Source: Sipunculus nudus (taxonomy: Eukaryota > Annelida > Sipuncula > Golfingiida > Sipunculidae). From it: a DNA stretch of 64,000 nucleotides. The stretch lies in NCBI GenBank assembly GCA_026874595.1, contig CM049309.1:27347033-27411032 (forward strand), given 5' to 3'. Position 1 is the stretch's first letter. Every line of letters starts with the position of its first letter. Below the pieces are notes generated by a model. It made no database searches. It was given only the letters and a program-made list of their open reading frames with translations, and was not told the origin of the DNA. Position numbers and translations under genes: made by a program. Positions 1-11,640 of this stretch are shown piece by piece.

Positions 1-99
1 AAGGTCAACAGTTCACAACCATTTCCAAGAACTCAATGGACACAATCTACTTTTGTGTCGAATTAGAGGGAACAAAATACGCAATACTTCACAAGTTAT

Positions 100-945
100 G
101 GTGTTCACAAGAAAATAACTAAAATTCGTCTTGTTTGCACTTGAAGATGCTGGTCACGGTGACCGGTTTTCGAACTTGTCGAAGAACTTGTTTGAAACAA
201 ATTGTGAAATACTTGGAGTTACTGAGTTCACAAAAATTTACATTTCGGCAGATTTGACCTCGAAGATGAAGGTCAAGGTCACCTGTTTTTGAACTAGTCC
301 GAGATTTCGGTAGGAACAATTTGTGTTAAAAATTTTTGGGGAAAATATGCAGCCCTTCAAAAGTTATCGCGTTCAAAAGACAATAACTGTAATTCGGCTT
401 ATTTGACCTTGAAGATCCTGATCAAGGTCCAAGATTTTCGAACTCGTCCAAGAACTTGATTGAAACAAGTTTTGTACGAAATTTGAGGACAAAATGTGGA
501 ATACTTAAAAAGTTTTGGTGTTCAAAAGAATTTTACATGTCGGCATATTTGACCTTGAACATGAAGGTCAAGGTCATCGGTTTTCGAACTCCGAGATTTT
601 GGTAGGAACAATTTATGTTTAAAAATTTTTGTGGAAAATATGCACCCCTTCAAAATTTATCGCGTTTACAAGAAAATAACTATAATTGGCTTATTTGACC
701 TTGAAGATCCTGGTCAAGGTCCCAGATTTTCGAACTCGTCCAAGAAATTGGTTGAAACAAGTTGTGTACCAAATTTATGGACAAAATGTGAAATACTTAA
801 ACAGTTATGGGGTTCACAATAATATGCAGCCCTTCAAAAGTTATCGCAGTCTTAAGACAACCTACAGACCACGACGACTGACGACCATGTCAGACGACGC
901 GGACAACGACAGACAGCAAAGAAATCAACATGTCTCGTCTAGGGG
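100..945. repeat. Tandem repeat, ~293-bp unit, about 2.8 copies
   Basis: Nearly three degenerate copies of one unit. Each has an ACTT/CCTTGAAGATCCTGGTCAAGGTC-like core, then a stretch about holding an object-like phrase 'tttcgaactcgtccaagaa', then 'ttgaaacaa'. The phrase cagcccttcaaaagttatcg recurs near 350, 645 and 826. Short open frames here are not genes: they do not match between units. The array ends in a CGAC-rich tail near 870-910, a common ending of bivalve dispersed repeats. Each unit contains TCAAGGTCA-type motifs. Confidence 0.75.
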
Positions 946-1893
946 GGATTGGTCATAATAAGCAACTATTTATATAGCTATAAAGTATAATAATAAGCAA
1001 CTTTTTCAGTTATGACGTTCCTATGAAAAGACCATAACCTTTAAACCCAATAATTTGTCTACATTGCATAATTTATCAGCATTTTATTAATAAATATTTA
1101 TATATATAAGCGTTATATCTGATCAAATGTGTATATTTTTGATCAGAAATACAGTATTCTTTCTATAAAGATTCAAATAATCGATAGATCTATTAACTAT
1201 AAAATTAAATCCACTAATTCGTTCAGATATGCAAATTTATGCAAAATATGTCATAAAATATGGAGAATACAACATTCTTGATAGCAGAAATCAATTATAT
1301 AGGAAAATAGAAAAAAAATTGTCCCTTAATCAACTAAGAAATGTTTTCTATTGAGGATTATCAAATTGTTCTTGGGTTACCCCTGTCTCAAATGGCAGTT
1401 TTCAAGTGAGAAATGACCCTGGTTTTAACATGGCTACCATTTGTCCAAGAAGGCGGAAGAAAAAATGCAAACGTCAATTTTTTGTTAAATTACGATCCAA
1501 AATGATAATTATTAAATTATGAAAATTCGACAGAATCACGCAACCGTATACCCTATTTCTGGTTCATTAACACTAGAACAATATACACAACTTACATAAA
1601 AAATACAATCAGCCAAACAAGATACAAAATAGAAAAAAACGTACATTCAGCCAAACAAAATACAAAATAACATAATCTTACAGTCAGACAATCAAAATAC
1701 AAATAACAAAAACTCAGATGACTCTTCACATGGTATATTATAAGATTACTTTTGTGTACCAATTCTACACAAGGAATTACATTAAAGAAAAACAATATTC
1801 AAATTGAATTAAATAATCGGTGAAATAAATGTGGGCGGATTAGTTTATTCAGGTGAGCAGTGGATCTTTAACATGGCAGATGGAAACCGCTAT
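946..1893. other. AT-rich spacer, no gene seen
   Basis: AT-rich sequence without a convincing open frame or repeat. On the minus strand it lies downstream of the LIM gene's stop codon. An AATAAA on the minus strand (about 1844-1849) could be its polyadenylation signal, but this is only inferred. Confidence 0.5.
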
Positions 1894-2191
1894 GAATTAG
1901 AACGATATTACAACATTGCATTGTGACTAGAGTCAAATGTTTCTGTTGCAAAACGATTGTAAGGTAGCACCAATATTATTTCATGTTAAATGATAAACTG
2001 ATAAATCACGTGACGTCTCCTGTGCAGCATTACTGTTCTTATTAGAATTAGAACGATATTACAACATTGCATTGTGACTAGAGTCAAAAGTTTCTGTTGC
2101 AAAACGATTGTAAGGTAGCACCAATATTATTTCATGTTAAATAATAAACTGATAAATCACGTGACGTCTCCTGTGCAGCATTACTGTTCTT
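1894..2191. repeat. 151-bp tandem duplication
   Basis: Two adjacent copies start at 1894 and 2045 with gaattagaacgatattac and both run to the phrase cagcattactgttctta. Only a few substitutions separate them (for example gtcaaatg versus gtcaaaag), so the duplication is recent. If the LIM gene ends at its TGA, this duplication would lie in its 3' UTR or just beyond. Confidence 0.85.
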
Positions 2192-2236
2192 ACGTCCAGG
2201 TAACTCTTACGGCTTTTCCATGATGACAGATCACAA

Positions 2237-2330
2237 TCAGGCCACCACCTGTGTGTTTTGTGAGGTCACACATTCCTGGAAATGCTTTTTACAATACAAG
2301 GTGCCTTCGGATTGTGCATAGTTGTTCAGC
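2237..2330 (-). CDS. LIM-domain protein, last recognised exon (second zinc module)
   Basis: Read on the minus strand, a strong acceptor (pyrimidine run then ttttttccag) is followed by G CTG AAC AAC TAT. That single G completes the AA left by the exon at 7062-7186. The joined frame gives K-L-N-N-Y-A-Q-S-E-G-T-L-Y-C-K-K-H-F. This supplies the final C-x2-H ligands of a LIM domain, 17 residues after the previous Cys. LxxYxxxxGxxYCKxHF is typical of the EPLIN (LIMA1)/LIMD2/LIMCH1 LIM class, which binds actin-linked partners. The frame stays open for 14 more codons to a TGA at 2237-2239. A CAG|GTGGTG just before the stop could instead be a donor, so the true 3' end of the exon is uncertain. It is too short to appear among long open frames. 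Confidence 0.8.
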
Positions 2331-2343
2331 CTGGAAAAAAAGA

Positions 2344-5300
2344 ACAGAGGAATATAGACAAGGCACAGACAGTCAGAGGAATGTGGAAAAAGCATAACCA
2401 TTCAGAGGAATGTAGACAAAGCATAGTAAGTCAGAGGAATGTGGAGAATGCATAACCAGGCAGAGGAATGTATACAAAGCATAACCAGTCAGAGAAAATT
2501 CAGACAAAGCAGAGTAAGTCAGAGGAATGTGGACAAAGCATAGTAAGTCAGAGGAATATGGAGAAAGCATAACCAGGCAGAGGAATGTATTCAAAGCATA
2601 GTAAGTCAGAGGAATGTAGACAAAGCATAGTAAGTCAGAGCAATGTGGAGAAAGCATAACCAGTCAGAGGAATGTAGACAAAGCATAGTAAGTCAGAGGA
2701 ATGTAGACAAAGCAAATTCAGTCAGAGGAATATGGAGAAAGCATAACCAGTCAGAGGAATATAGACAAAGCATAGTAAATCAGAGGAATGTAGACAAAGC
2801 AAATTCAGTCAGAGGAATGTGGAGAATGCATAACCAGTCAGAAGAATGTGGAGAAAGCATAATCAGTAAGAGAAATGTAGACAAAGCATAACAAGTCAGA
2901 GAAATTCAGACAAAGCATAGTAAGTCAGAGGAATGTAGACAAAGCATATTCAGTCAGAGGAATGTGGAGAAAGCATAATCAGTAAGAGAAACGTAGACAA
3001 AGCATAACCAGTCTTAGGAATGTAGACAAAGCATATTCAGTCAGAGGAATGTTGAGAAAGCATTGTCAGTCAGAGGAATGTAGACAAAGCATATTCTGTC
3101 AGAAGAATGATAACAAAGCATAACCAGTCTGACGAATGTAGACAGAGCATATTCAGTCAGAAGAATGTGGAGAAAGCATAGTCAGTCAGAGGAATATGGA
3201 GAAAGCATAACCAGTCAGAGGAATGTATACAAAGCATATTCTATCACGAAGAATTATAACAAAGCATAACCAGTCAGAGGAATGTAGACAAAGCTTATTC
3301 AGTCAGAGGAATGTTGAGAAAGCATTGTCAGTCAGAGGAATGTAGACAAAGCATATTCTGTCAGAAGAATGATACCAAAGCATAACCAGTCTGACGAATG
3401 TAGACAGAGCATATTCAGTCAGAGGAATATGGAGAAAGCATAACCAGTCAGAGGAATGTATACAAAGCATATTCTATCACGAAGAATTATAACAAAGCAT
3501 AACCAGTCAGAGGAATATAGACAAAGCTTATTCAGTCAGAGGAATGTTGAGAAAGCATTGTCAGTCAGAGGAATGTAGACAAAGCATATTCTGTCAGAAG
3601 AATGATACCAAAGCATAACCAGTCTGACGAATGTAGACAGAGCATATTCAGTCAGAAGAATGTGGAGAAAGCATAGTCAGTCAGAGGAATATGGAGAAAG
3701 CATAACCAGTCAGAGGAATGTATACAAAGCATATTCTATCACGAAGAATTATAACAAAGCATAACCAGTCAGAGGAATGTAGACAAAGCTTATTCAGTCA
3801 GAGGAATGTTGAGAAAGCATTGTCAGTCAGAGGAATGTAGACAAAGCAAATTCTGTCAGAAGAATGATACCAAAGCATAACCAGTCTGACGAATGTAGAC
3901 AGAGCATATTCAGTCAGAGGAATATGGAGAAAGCATAACCAGTCAGAGGAATGTATACAAAGCATATTCTATCACGAAGAATTATAACAAAGCATAACCA
4001 GTCAGAGGAATGTAGACAAAGCATATTCAGTCAGAGAAATGTTGAGAATGCATAACTAGTCAGAGGAATATAGACAAAGCATATTCAGTCAGAGGAATGT
4101 GGAGAAAGCATAATCAGTCAGAGGAATGTATACAAAGCATATTCTGTCAGAAGAATGATAACAAAGCATAACCAGTCAGAGGAATGTAGACAAAACATAG
4201 TCAGTCAGAGGAATTGTGGAGAAAACATAGTGAGTTAGAGGAATGTGGAGAAAGCGTAACCAGTCAGAGGAATGTATACAAAACAAATTTTGTCCGAAGA
4301 ATGATAACAAAGCATAACTAGTCAGGGGAATGTAGACAAAGCAAATTCAGTCAGAGGAATGTGGAGAAAACATAAACAGTCAGAGGAATGCGAAGAAAGC
4401 AAAGTCAGTCAGAGGAATGTGGAGAAAGCAAAGTCAGTCAGAGGAATGTAGACAAAAGATTAACCAGTCAGAGGAATATAGAGAAAGCATAACCAGTCAG
4501 AGGAATGATGACAAAGCAAATTCAGTCAGAGGAATGTGGAGAATGCATAACCAGTCAGAGGAATGTAGACAAAGCATATTCAGTCAGAGGAATGTGGAGA
4601 AAGCATAATCAGTAAGACGAATGTAGACAAAGCATAACCAGTCTGAGGAATGTAGACAAAGCATATTTAGTCAGAGGAATGTGGAGAAAGCATAACCAGT
4701 CAGAGGGATGTATAGAAAGCATATTCTGTAAGAAGAATGATAACAAAGCACAACAAGTCACAGGAATGTAGACAAAGCGTAGTCAGTCAGAGGAATGTGG
4801 AGAAAACATAGTGAGTTTGAGGAATGTGGAGAAAGCATAACCAGTCAGAGGAATGTATACAAAGCATATTCTGTCAGAGGAATGTAGACAAAACAAATTC
4901 AGTCAGAGGAATGTGGAGAATGCATAGTCAGTCAGAGGAATGTAGACAAAAAAATTAACCAGTCAGAGGAATGTAGACAAAGCATAGTCAGTCAGAGTAA
5001 TGTGGAGAAGACATAAACAGTCAGAGGAATGCGAAGAAAGCAAAGTCAGTCAGAGGAATGTGGAGAAAGCATAGTCAGTCAGAGGAATGTAGACAAAAAA
5101 ATTAACCAGTCAGAGGAATGTAGACAAAGCATAGTCAGTCAGAGTAATGTGGAGAAGACATAGTGAGTTAGAGGAATGTGAAGAAAGCATAACCAGTCAG
5201 AGGAATTTGGAGAAAGCATAAACAGTCAGATGAATGCGAAGAGGGCAAAGTCAGTCAGACGAATGTGGAGAAAGCATAGTCAGTCAGAGGAATGTAGACA

Positions 5301-5722
5301 AAAAGTAAACCAGTCAGACTAATGTAGACAAAGCATAGTCAGTCAGAGGAATTTGGATAAAACATAGTGAGTTAGAGGAATGTGGAGAAAGCATAACCAG
5401 TCAGAGGAATGTAGACAAAACATATCTGTCAGAGGAATGTGAACAAAGCATATTTAGTCAGAGGAATGTAGACAAAGCATATTAAGTCAAAGGAATGAAG
5501 ACAAAGCATAACCAGTGAGAGGAATGTGGACAAAGCATATTCAGTCAGAGTAATGTAGACAAAGGTTATTCAGTCAGAGGAATGTGGATAAAGCATATTC
5601 AGTAAAAGGGATGTAGACATAGCATATTCAGTATGAGGAATGTAGCCAAAGCATATTCAGTCAGAGGAATGTAGACAAAACAAATTCAGTCAGAGGAATG
5701 TAGACAAAGCATAGTCAGTAAT
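2344..5722. repeat. Minisatellite, 29-bp unit, ~115 copies, with higher-order structure
   Basis: Over 3.3 kb of a degenerate 29-bp unit built on gtcagaggaatgtagacaaa plus a variable gcatancca-like tail. Unit starts at 2663, 2692 and 2721 show the exact period. A higher-order block is visible in the middle: the rare variant ctatcacgaagaattataac recurs at 3241, 3474, 3736 and 3969, which is 233, 262 and 233 bp apart (8 or 9 units). Long open frames here follow from a period that is not a multiple of three and lacks stops; they are not genes. The array fills most of the LIM gene's intron and starts 14 bp upstream of the 3' splice site. Confidence 0.95.
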
Positions 5723-6031
5723 GTTAACGCATGTAAAAAAGTGTTAGAGCAGCAGTGATGGTGATATGACCGCGGCAGCACGCTGTCCTTTACCGTCAAT
5801 GCAGTCATTGACTGTCTTTAGATAAATGTTCTCATTCCCTCATTTAAATGTCAAAAGTTTACACACCTAAGGGGCTATTTTAAATTAAACACTGGCATAT
5901 GGAGCAAGCTTTCTCTTTGGAATAAGAACTTGCGGCACACAAAGACACGAATGATCAAATGCAATATGTCAAATCTACCATATCTACCATTATGACAAAA
6001 TGTTTTTTTATTACTTTATGAAAATAAATTA
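5723..6031. other. Unique spacer within the LIM intron
   Basis: Ordinary mixed sequence with no coding or repeat signal that I can see. It separates the minisatellite from a family A fragment. Confidence 0.5.
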
Positions 6032-6622
6032 TGGGACCTGTGGGTCACGCCGCTCAGCTGAAATTAATTATATAAATTTTTGTATAAAAACCTAGTATAT
6101 GGAAAGAGGCAACAGTTAATTCTTTTTTTTTTGTATATCACTTTTAGATATCAAGTGAAAAGATTCTAGGTCTAGTGGTTACGATTTGTGCCATGTAACA
6201 GACGACCGCAATTTTAAAGATATCAAAAATAGAAGTAAAAAAATGCGTAACAATTCGAAAAATAACAGGTGGCGCCACTACCTTCAGGAAATGATGAAAT
6301 ACTCCAGGATCCATATGCATGCAAAGGATCATGGTGATCAATGCATCAATTTTGTTAAGATACTGGAGCTTTTGTAACAAGTGTTTAATGATTCTGGGGG
6401 GTTCTTCTGAGTCCATAGTGGGGAGGTTCCGGGAAAGAGAGACCTAATTTTAGGTTTCCAAGGAGATTTTTCATGGACCTCCCTGCATGTCAGATTAGAA
6501 GATTCATGGTCCATTGCTTACGATTTGTGCCTGGTTAACGGACGGACAGACAGACAGACGGACAGACGGATACAGAGATGACGGACAAAGAGGAATTGCT
6601 ATAGCTCAGATGATTTTCAGGG
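6032..6622 (+). mobile_element. Family A (HINE-like) element, shortened copy
   Basis: It opens with a degenerate 5' end (gggacctgtgggtcacgccg then ctcagctg) and holds one ~338-bp unit with GGTGGCGCCAC. It ends in the gacagacggacagacgg tract and an incomplete copy of the 3' hairpin (atagctcagatgattttcag). Divergence and the cut 3' end suggest an old copy. It lies inside the LIM intron. Confidence 0.7.
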
Positions 6623-7061
6623 GCTTTTCCTACCAATTTCTGCGGCCTGGACCCCCCCCCCCCCTTCAGGAGCTTGGGAACTTTTTGTTCATTCATCCTC
6701 CTCGGTTGAACCCATCCTTTTCCTTAATCCTGAATCCGCTTCTGCTTTCTAACGATTATTGTCAGTTTGCTTGTTAGTTACTTATTGCTCTTAGTTCATC
6801 TGCCTTACCAATATCTTTCGTTATTTTAGTTTGCATACTTCTCAATATCGTTCACTATTTCCTACAAACTGTACATGCATTGAGATGTTGTTCATAATAA
6901 TTATACTGAAAGAATTTAGCTGATGACATAGGGTTCCTTTATAACTAGAAGTATCATGCCGGCTGCCCTGATAAATGTTATGATAAATAAATAAATAATA
7001 AATAATTAACACTTTAAATCCATTATTTTTTTTTTTGCTTTTTCTGTTTATAATGACCTAC
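6623..7061. other. Intron sequence next to the LIM exon
   Basis: Contains a C12 run near 6650 and AT-rich sequence with ataaataaataataaataa near 6984. No coding signal was seen on either strand. Confidence 0.5.
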
Positions 7062-7186
7062 TTGAGAGGCATCTTGCATTCCGAACACTTGAAGCAGTTC
7101 TTGTGATAGATCCTGTTCCCCGCCTCCTGCCTTTCTTGGGCGTACACGGACTTGCTGCAGATCTCGCACTTCTCGGTTTTCGGTGG
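7062..7186 (-). CDS. LIM-domain protein, exon with the first zinc module
   Basis: A 125-bp exon on the minus strand with acceptor cttgctgtag and donor GTAGGT. It encodes 41 codons plus two bases. The ligands are spaced C-x2-C-x17-H-x2-C, then C-x2-C: Cys7, Cys10, His28, Cys31, Cys34 and Cys37, with local sequence KCEICSKSVYAQE and YHKNCFKCSECKMPL. This is the first zinc finger and the start of the second finger of a LIM domain. The split codon AA|G continues exactly into the exon at 2237-2330, giving C-x2-C-x17-H-x2-C-x2-C-x2-C-x17-C-x2-H overall. LIM domains are protein-protein interaction modules. The hydrophobic/charge pattern (SVYAQE, NRIYHKNCFKC) is closest in my memory to EPLIN/LIMD2/MICAL types. 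Upstream exons were not found in the window. Confidence 0.85.
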
Positions 7187-7324
7187 CTACAGCAAGATGT
7201 ATAATTACAATAATAATAAAGACATAACATTGCACAAGAAATGAACCTTCCTTCTCTTCTCTCTCTGCTGAGTGAAATTATATAGAAGATATAAATTGCT
7301 GAAATATTACAAAGTTCTGATAAA

Positions 7325-10300
7325 ACAAGTGACCCATGGGTCATGACGCTCAGCTGAATGGGAAGAGATTCGCTAAAGGAAATTTTATCATCAGAATGGT
7401 AGTATATACCCATTCAACTGAAGTATCAAACAGATTAACCAACAGGCCAAGATTTAGTCTGTATTTATATATCTCAAAAATAGAGAAAAAATGTGTAAAC
7501 TTTAAAAACTAGAATACGGGTAGCCGACAAGTGACTACGTGTATCCGCCAAAATCAGAGTGGAACGGTTGAAGTGAGGCATGGATTGAGTGGCAAGGGGA
7601 AATAGAGTAAGGTATGTTGCATATTAGCATGGATGTCTGCAGCCTAAATGTGTATGTAGGTTGTGCCACCTATCACAAATCCAGAAAGCTGTCCAAGTTG
7701 TATACATATGCAAAATTTTAGGCAGAAAAGTCAAACCACTACATGTATATGAGTGATTTTAGCCGACGGCAGACAAACAGACAGACACTGTGCAAAAATG
7801 GTTGCAGGTGGCCCCTCCAGTTTTGTGTATGATAAAGACCTATGTGAGATCTATACACATGGAAAATTTTGGCCCAATCGTTCAAACGTTCCCGAGATAT
7901 GAGCTCGGATGTCTGCAGCATAAACTAGAATGAAGTTGGCGCCACCTGTCATTAAATCAAGAAAGCTATCCAGGATGTATAAAACTTAAAAATTTTAGGC
8001 AGATATGTCAAACCACTGCCGAGATATGAGTGACATTATCCCACAGCAGAAAACAGACAGACGCTGTGCAAAAATGGTTGTAGGTGGCCCCTCCAGTTTT
8101 GCGTATGATAAAGAGCTATGTGATATCTATACACATGCAAAATTTTGGCCCAATCGGTCAAACGGTTCCTGAGATATGAGCTTAGATGTGATCAGCGTGA
8201 ACGTGAATGTAGGTGGTGCCATCTGTCATAAAATCAAGAAAGCTATCCTGGATGTATATGCATGCCGAATTTCAGGTGAATTAGTCAATTCACTGCAGAG
8301 ATATGAGTGATTTTAACCCAAGGCAGATAAACAGATGGACACTGTGCAAACATGGTTACAGGTGGCGCCACCATTTTTGTGTATGTTATAAAGCAATCCA
8401 AGGGCTACATTTGTATAAATTTTATTTCCTGATTGGTCAAACGGTTCCCAAGATATGAGGGTTTATGTGTGGATCAGACGCACAAATGGACGCTGGATAG
8501 AGGGGAAAGGTCAGAGGTCAACACAAATTGGTTAGGCACTAGTTCACATGTGACTAGATAATTAGTGTAAGTTTCGGAAAAATCGGTCCTTTTTTCTCAG
8601 AGGAGCTCTCTGGAAACAAACGTGGCGGCGGCGGAGGAACCCGGTCAAAAACATAGTATCTGCAAAAGTTCGTTTTGGAGGATACAAAAATACAGGTGGC
8701 TCCACCAGTCTGCAGAAACTAATAAAAACACTTAATGGTCAATATCCATGCAAAGAATCATGGTGATCTCTGCATGAGTTGTTCAGATACTTCAGCTTTT
8801 GTATCAAATTGTCCATTATTCTGAGGGATACTTCAGAGTCCTATAGCTTGAAGGATATGGGTAACAGAGACCTAATTTCAAGTTTCCACAGGCACTCTTC
8901 ATGGGCCTCCTTGTATGACAAGAATGAAGTTTCTAGGTCCAGTTGTTGCAATTTGTACCCTGTTGACAGATAACCACATCTTTAAAGGTTTAAAAAAAAG
9001 AGAAAAAAAATTCGTAAAAATTTGAGGTGGCGCACCCAGTCTGCAGAAACTGATGGAACAGCTCATGATCCATATGTATGCCGAAAATCATGACCATCAG
9101 TGTTGTAGTTATTGAGATATTGAAGATTTTGTATGAAATTTTTGACTACTCTGGGGGATACTTTGGGGCCCCATAGCTCTAGGGTTGGGTAACAAAGACC
9201 TAATTTCTGGTTTCCATGGAGACTTTTCATAGGTCTCTCAGTGTTTCGAGAATGAAGATTCTAGGTCCAGTTGTTACGATTTGTGCCACGCTAACAGATG
9301 ACAGCATCCTTAAAGGTCTCAAAAATAGAGGAAAAAATCATAAAAAAAACACCCGAACAAATACAGGTTGTGCCACCAGTCTGCAAGAACTGATGAAACA
9401 CCTCTTGATCAATATGTATGCCAAAAATCATGACCATCAGTGATGTAGTTATTGAGATATTGAAGTTTTTGTATGAAATTTTTGACTACTCTGGTGGTTA
9501 CTTTGGGGCCCCATATCTCGATGGATATGGGTAACAGTGACCTAATTTTTGGTTTCCATGGAGACTTTCCATAGGTCTCTCTGTGTGTCGAGAATGAAGA
9601 TTCTAGGTCCAGTCGTTACGATTTGTGCCACGCTAACAGATGACAGCATCCTTAAAGGTCTCAAAAATAGAGGAAAAAATCGTGAAAAATCGAACAATAC
9701 AGGTGGCGCCACCAGTCTGCAGGAACTGATGGAACATCTCATAATCAATATGTATGCCAAAAATCATGACCATCAGTGATGTAGTTATTGAGATATTGAA
9801 GTTTTTGTATGAAATTTTTGACCACTCTAGGGGGGTACTTTGGGGCCCCATAGCTCGAAGGATATGGTTAACAGAGACCTTATTTCTGGTTTCCAAGGAT
9901 ATTTTTCATGGACCTCTCAGTGTGTCAAGAATTAAGATTCTAGGTCCAGTCTTTATGATTTGTGCCTTGTTAACAGATGTTCACATTTTGAAAGGTCTCA
10001 AAAATAGAGAAAAAAATTCGTAAAAAAATGAACGATATAGGTGGCGCCACCAGTCTGCAGGAAGTGATGGAACATCTCATGATCAATATGTATGCCAAAA
10101 ATCATGACCATCAGTCAATTATTTAATTAGATATTGAAGTTTTTGCATGAAATTTTTGACTTTTCTGGGGGGTACTTTGGGGCCCCATAGCTGCAAGGAT
10201 ATGGGTAACAGAGACCTAATTTCTGGTTTCCATGGAGACTTTTCATTGGTCTCTCAGTGTGTCGAGAATAAAGATTCTAGGTCCAGTCCTTACGATTTGT

Positions 10301-10739
10301 GCCTTGTTAACAGATGTTCACATTTTTAAAGGTATCAAAAATAGAGAAAAAAATGCGTAAAAAATCGAAAAATACAGGTGGCGCCACCAGTCCTCAGGAA
10401 GTGATGGAACATCTTATGATCAATATGTATGCCAAAAATCATGACCATCAGTCAAGTAGGTAATGAGATATTGAAGTTTTTGTATGAAATTTTTTACTTT
10501 TCTGGGGGGTACTTTGGGGCCCCATAGCTGGAAGGATATGGGTAACAGAGACCTAATTTCTGGTTTCCAAGGAGATATTTTATTGACCTCTCAGAATGTA
10601 AAGTTACAAGATTCTAAGTCAAGCGGTTACGATTTGTGCCATGTTAACGGACAGACGGACAGACGGACGGACAGACGGACGACGGACAAAGAGTGATTGC
10701 TATAGCTCAGCATGACTGAAAGTCAGCTGAGCTAAAAAT
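7325..10739 (+). mobile_element. Family A (HINE-like) element, full length, 3.4 kb
   Basis: Both ends are present. The 5' end is acaagtgacccatgggtcat followed by gacgctcagctgaa. The 3' end is a hairpin of tatagctcagcatgac and gtcagctgagctaaaaat. Inside are about three ~275-bp units (7.66-8.46 kb, each with a 'ggtggcccctccag'-type phrase). After these come six ~338-bp units whose palindrome GGTGGCGCCACC or a variant falls at about 8694, 9026, 9366, 9702, 10040 and 10378. A gacagacggacggacagacg tract precedes the 3' hairpin. Short open frames inside are repeat by-products that recur in every unit. There is no transposase, so the copy is non-autonomous. Confidence 0.85.
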
Positions 10740-11344
10740 ACTGTGTATAAATTTATATCCTTAATTAGTTTACAAAAGTATAAATTCAATGACATCACAA
10801 AGAAAATTGATTATGTTTCAACATTACACTACATACAAAGTTAGAACACTAGATATTTCCACATGTTGGCCATATCCCCTTAAATCATATACCCTGTCTT
10901 TTGAAGCATATACATATATATGACACGCTGCGGTTCTTGTTCAACAATTAAAGTTACCCAAGGTATCAAACATGCGGGCTCTTGCCCACATCTCAGCAAA
11001 TGGCAATTTACAAAGACAGCTCCGATTGAATTTTGTTGAGTTATATAGCTATATATATAGTTGTGTACTCAGAAATGTTGTTCTGTTGCAGTGATACGTA
11101 TATGAACACCAAAAACAGGGAAAAGACTTTTTATCCGCACCATGCAAAGGTGTAAGAGATCACAGGTCATAAAACATTTAAAGATAATCCCTAATTGCAC
11201 TCTTGAGATGTCTAATGTTTTGTAAGTTTTTTACCGGACATAAATCTATTAAAGTCACTCTAAAATAGGTCATTACCCATATTTATATGGGCTTCATTCT
11301 CTTAGCTATATTTATGCACATGCTAATTTCAAAGAAATATGTTC
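10740..11344. other. AT-rich spacer, nothing recognised
   Basis: No open frame, repeat unit or RNA gene stands out. There are short TATA-type runs near 10915 and 11045. Confidence 0.5.
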
Positions 11345-11640
11345 GTTAATTTTTAGCCAAGCTGAATAAAAAGTCATCTTTGATTTAGCGATCATTCTCT
11401 CTTTGTCCGTCGTACGACCGCTAACAGGGCACAAATTGTAACTGTTAGGCCTAGAATCTTCTAAATCTGAAAAACCTCAATTGACACCTGAAATTAGGTC
11501 ACTGTGACGTATATTCTCCAAGTTGTGAGGTATGTTTGTGCACCCCAGCATAATAAAAACAAGGGACATGTGGGTCATGCCGTTAAGCTGAGGCTGATGA
11601 TGAGAATATTTTTTAATAAAGATATAAATATATTGAAATG
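11345..11640. mobile_element. Two family A fragments abutting in opposite orientation
   Basis: 11345-11558 is the reverse complement of a family A 3' part: a decayed hairpin, then tttgtccgtcg, then the acagggcacaaattgtaac and cctgaaattaggtcactgtg phrases. At 11559 a plus-strand 5' end begins (acaagggacatgtgggtcat, then gccgttaagctgag). The arrangement could be an inversion or one copy inserted into another. Confidence 0.6.

Noticed and set aside
2373-4608. Several 60-95-codon open frames across 2.4-4.6 kb on both strands
   Set aside because: They are translations of a 29-bp minisatellite; the residue pattern simply cycles through the repeat and shifts frame with each indel.
2344-5722. CRISPR-like array
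   Set aside because: Units are contiguous and variable without unique spacers, there are no cas genes, and the genome is eukaryotic.
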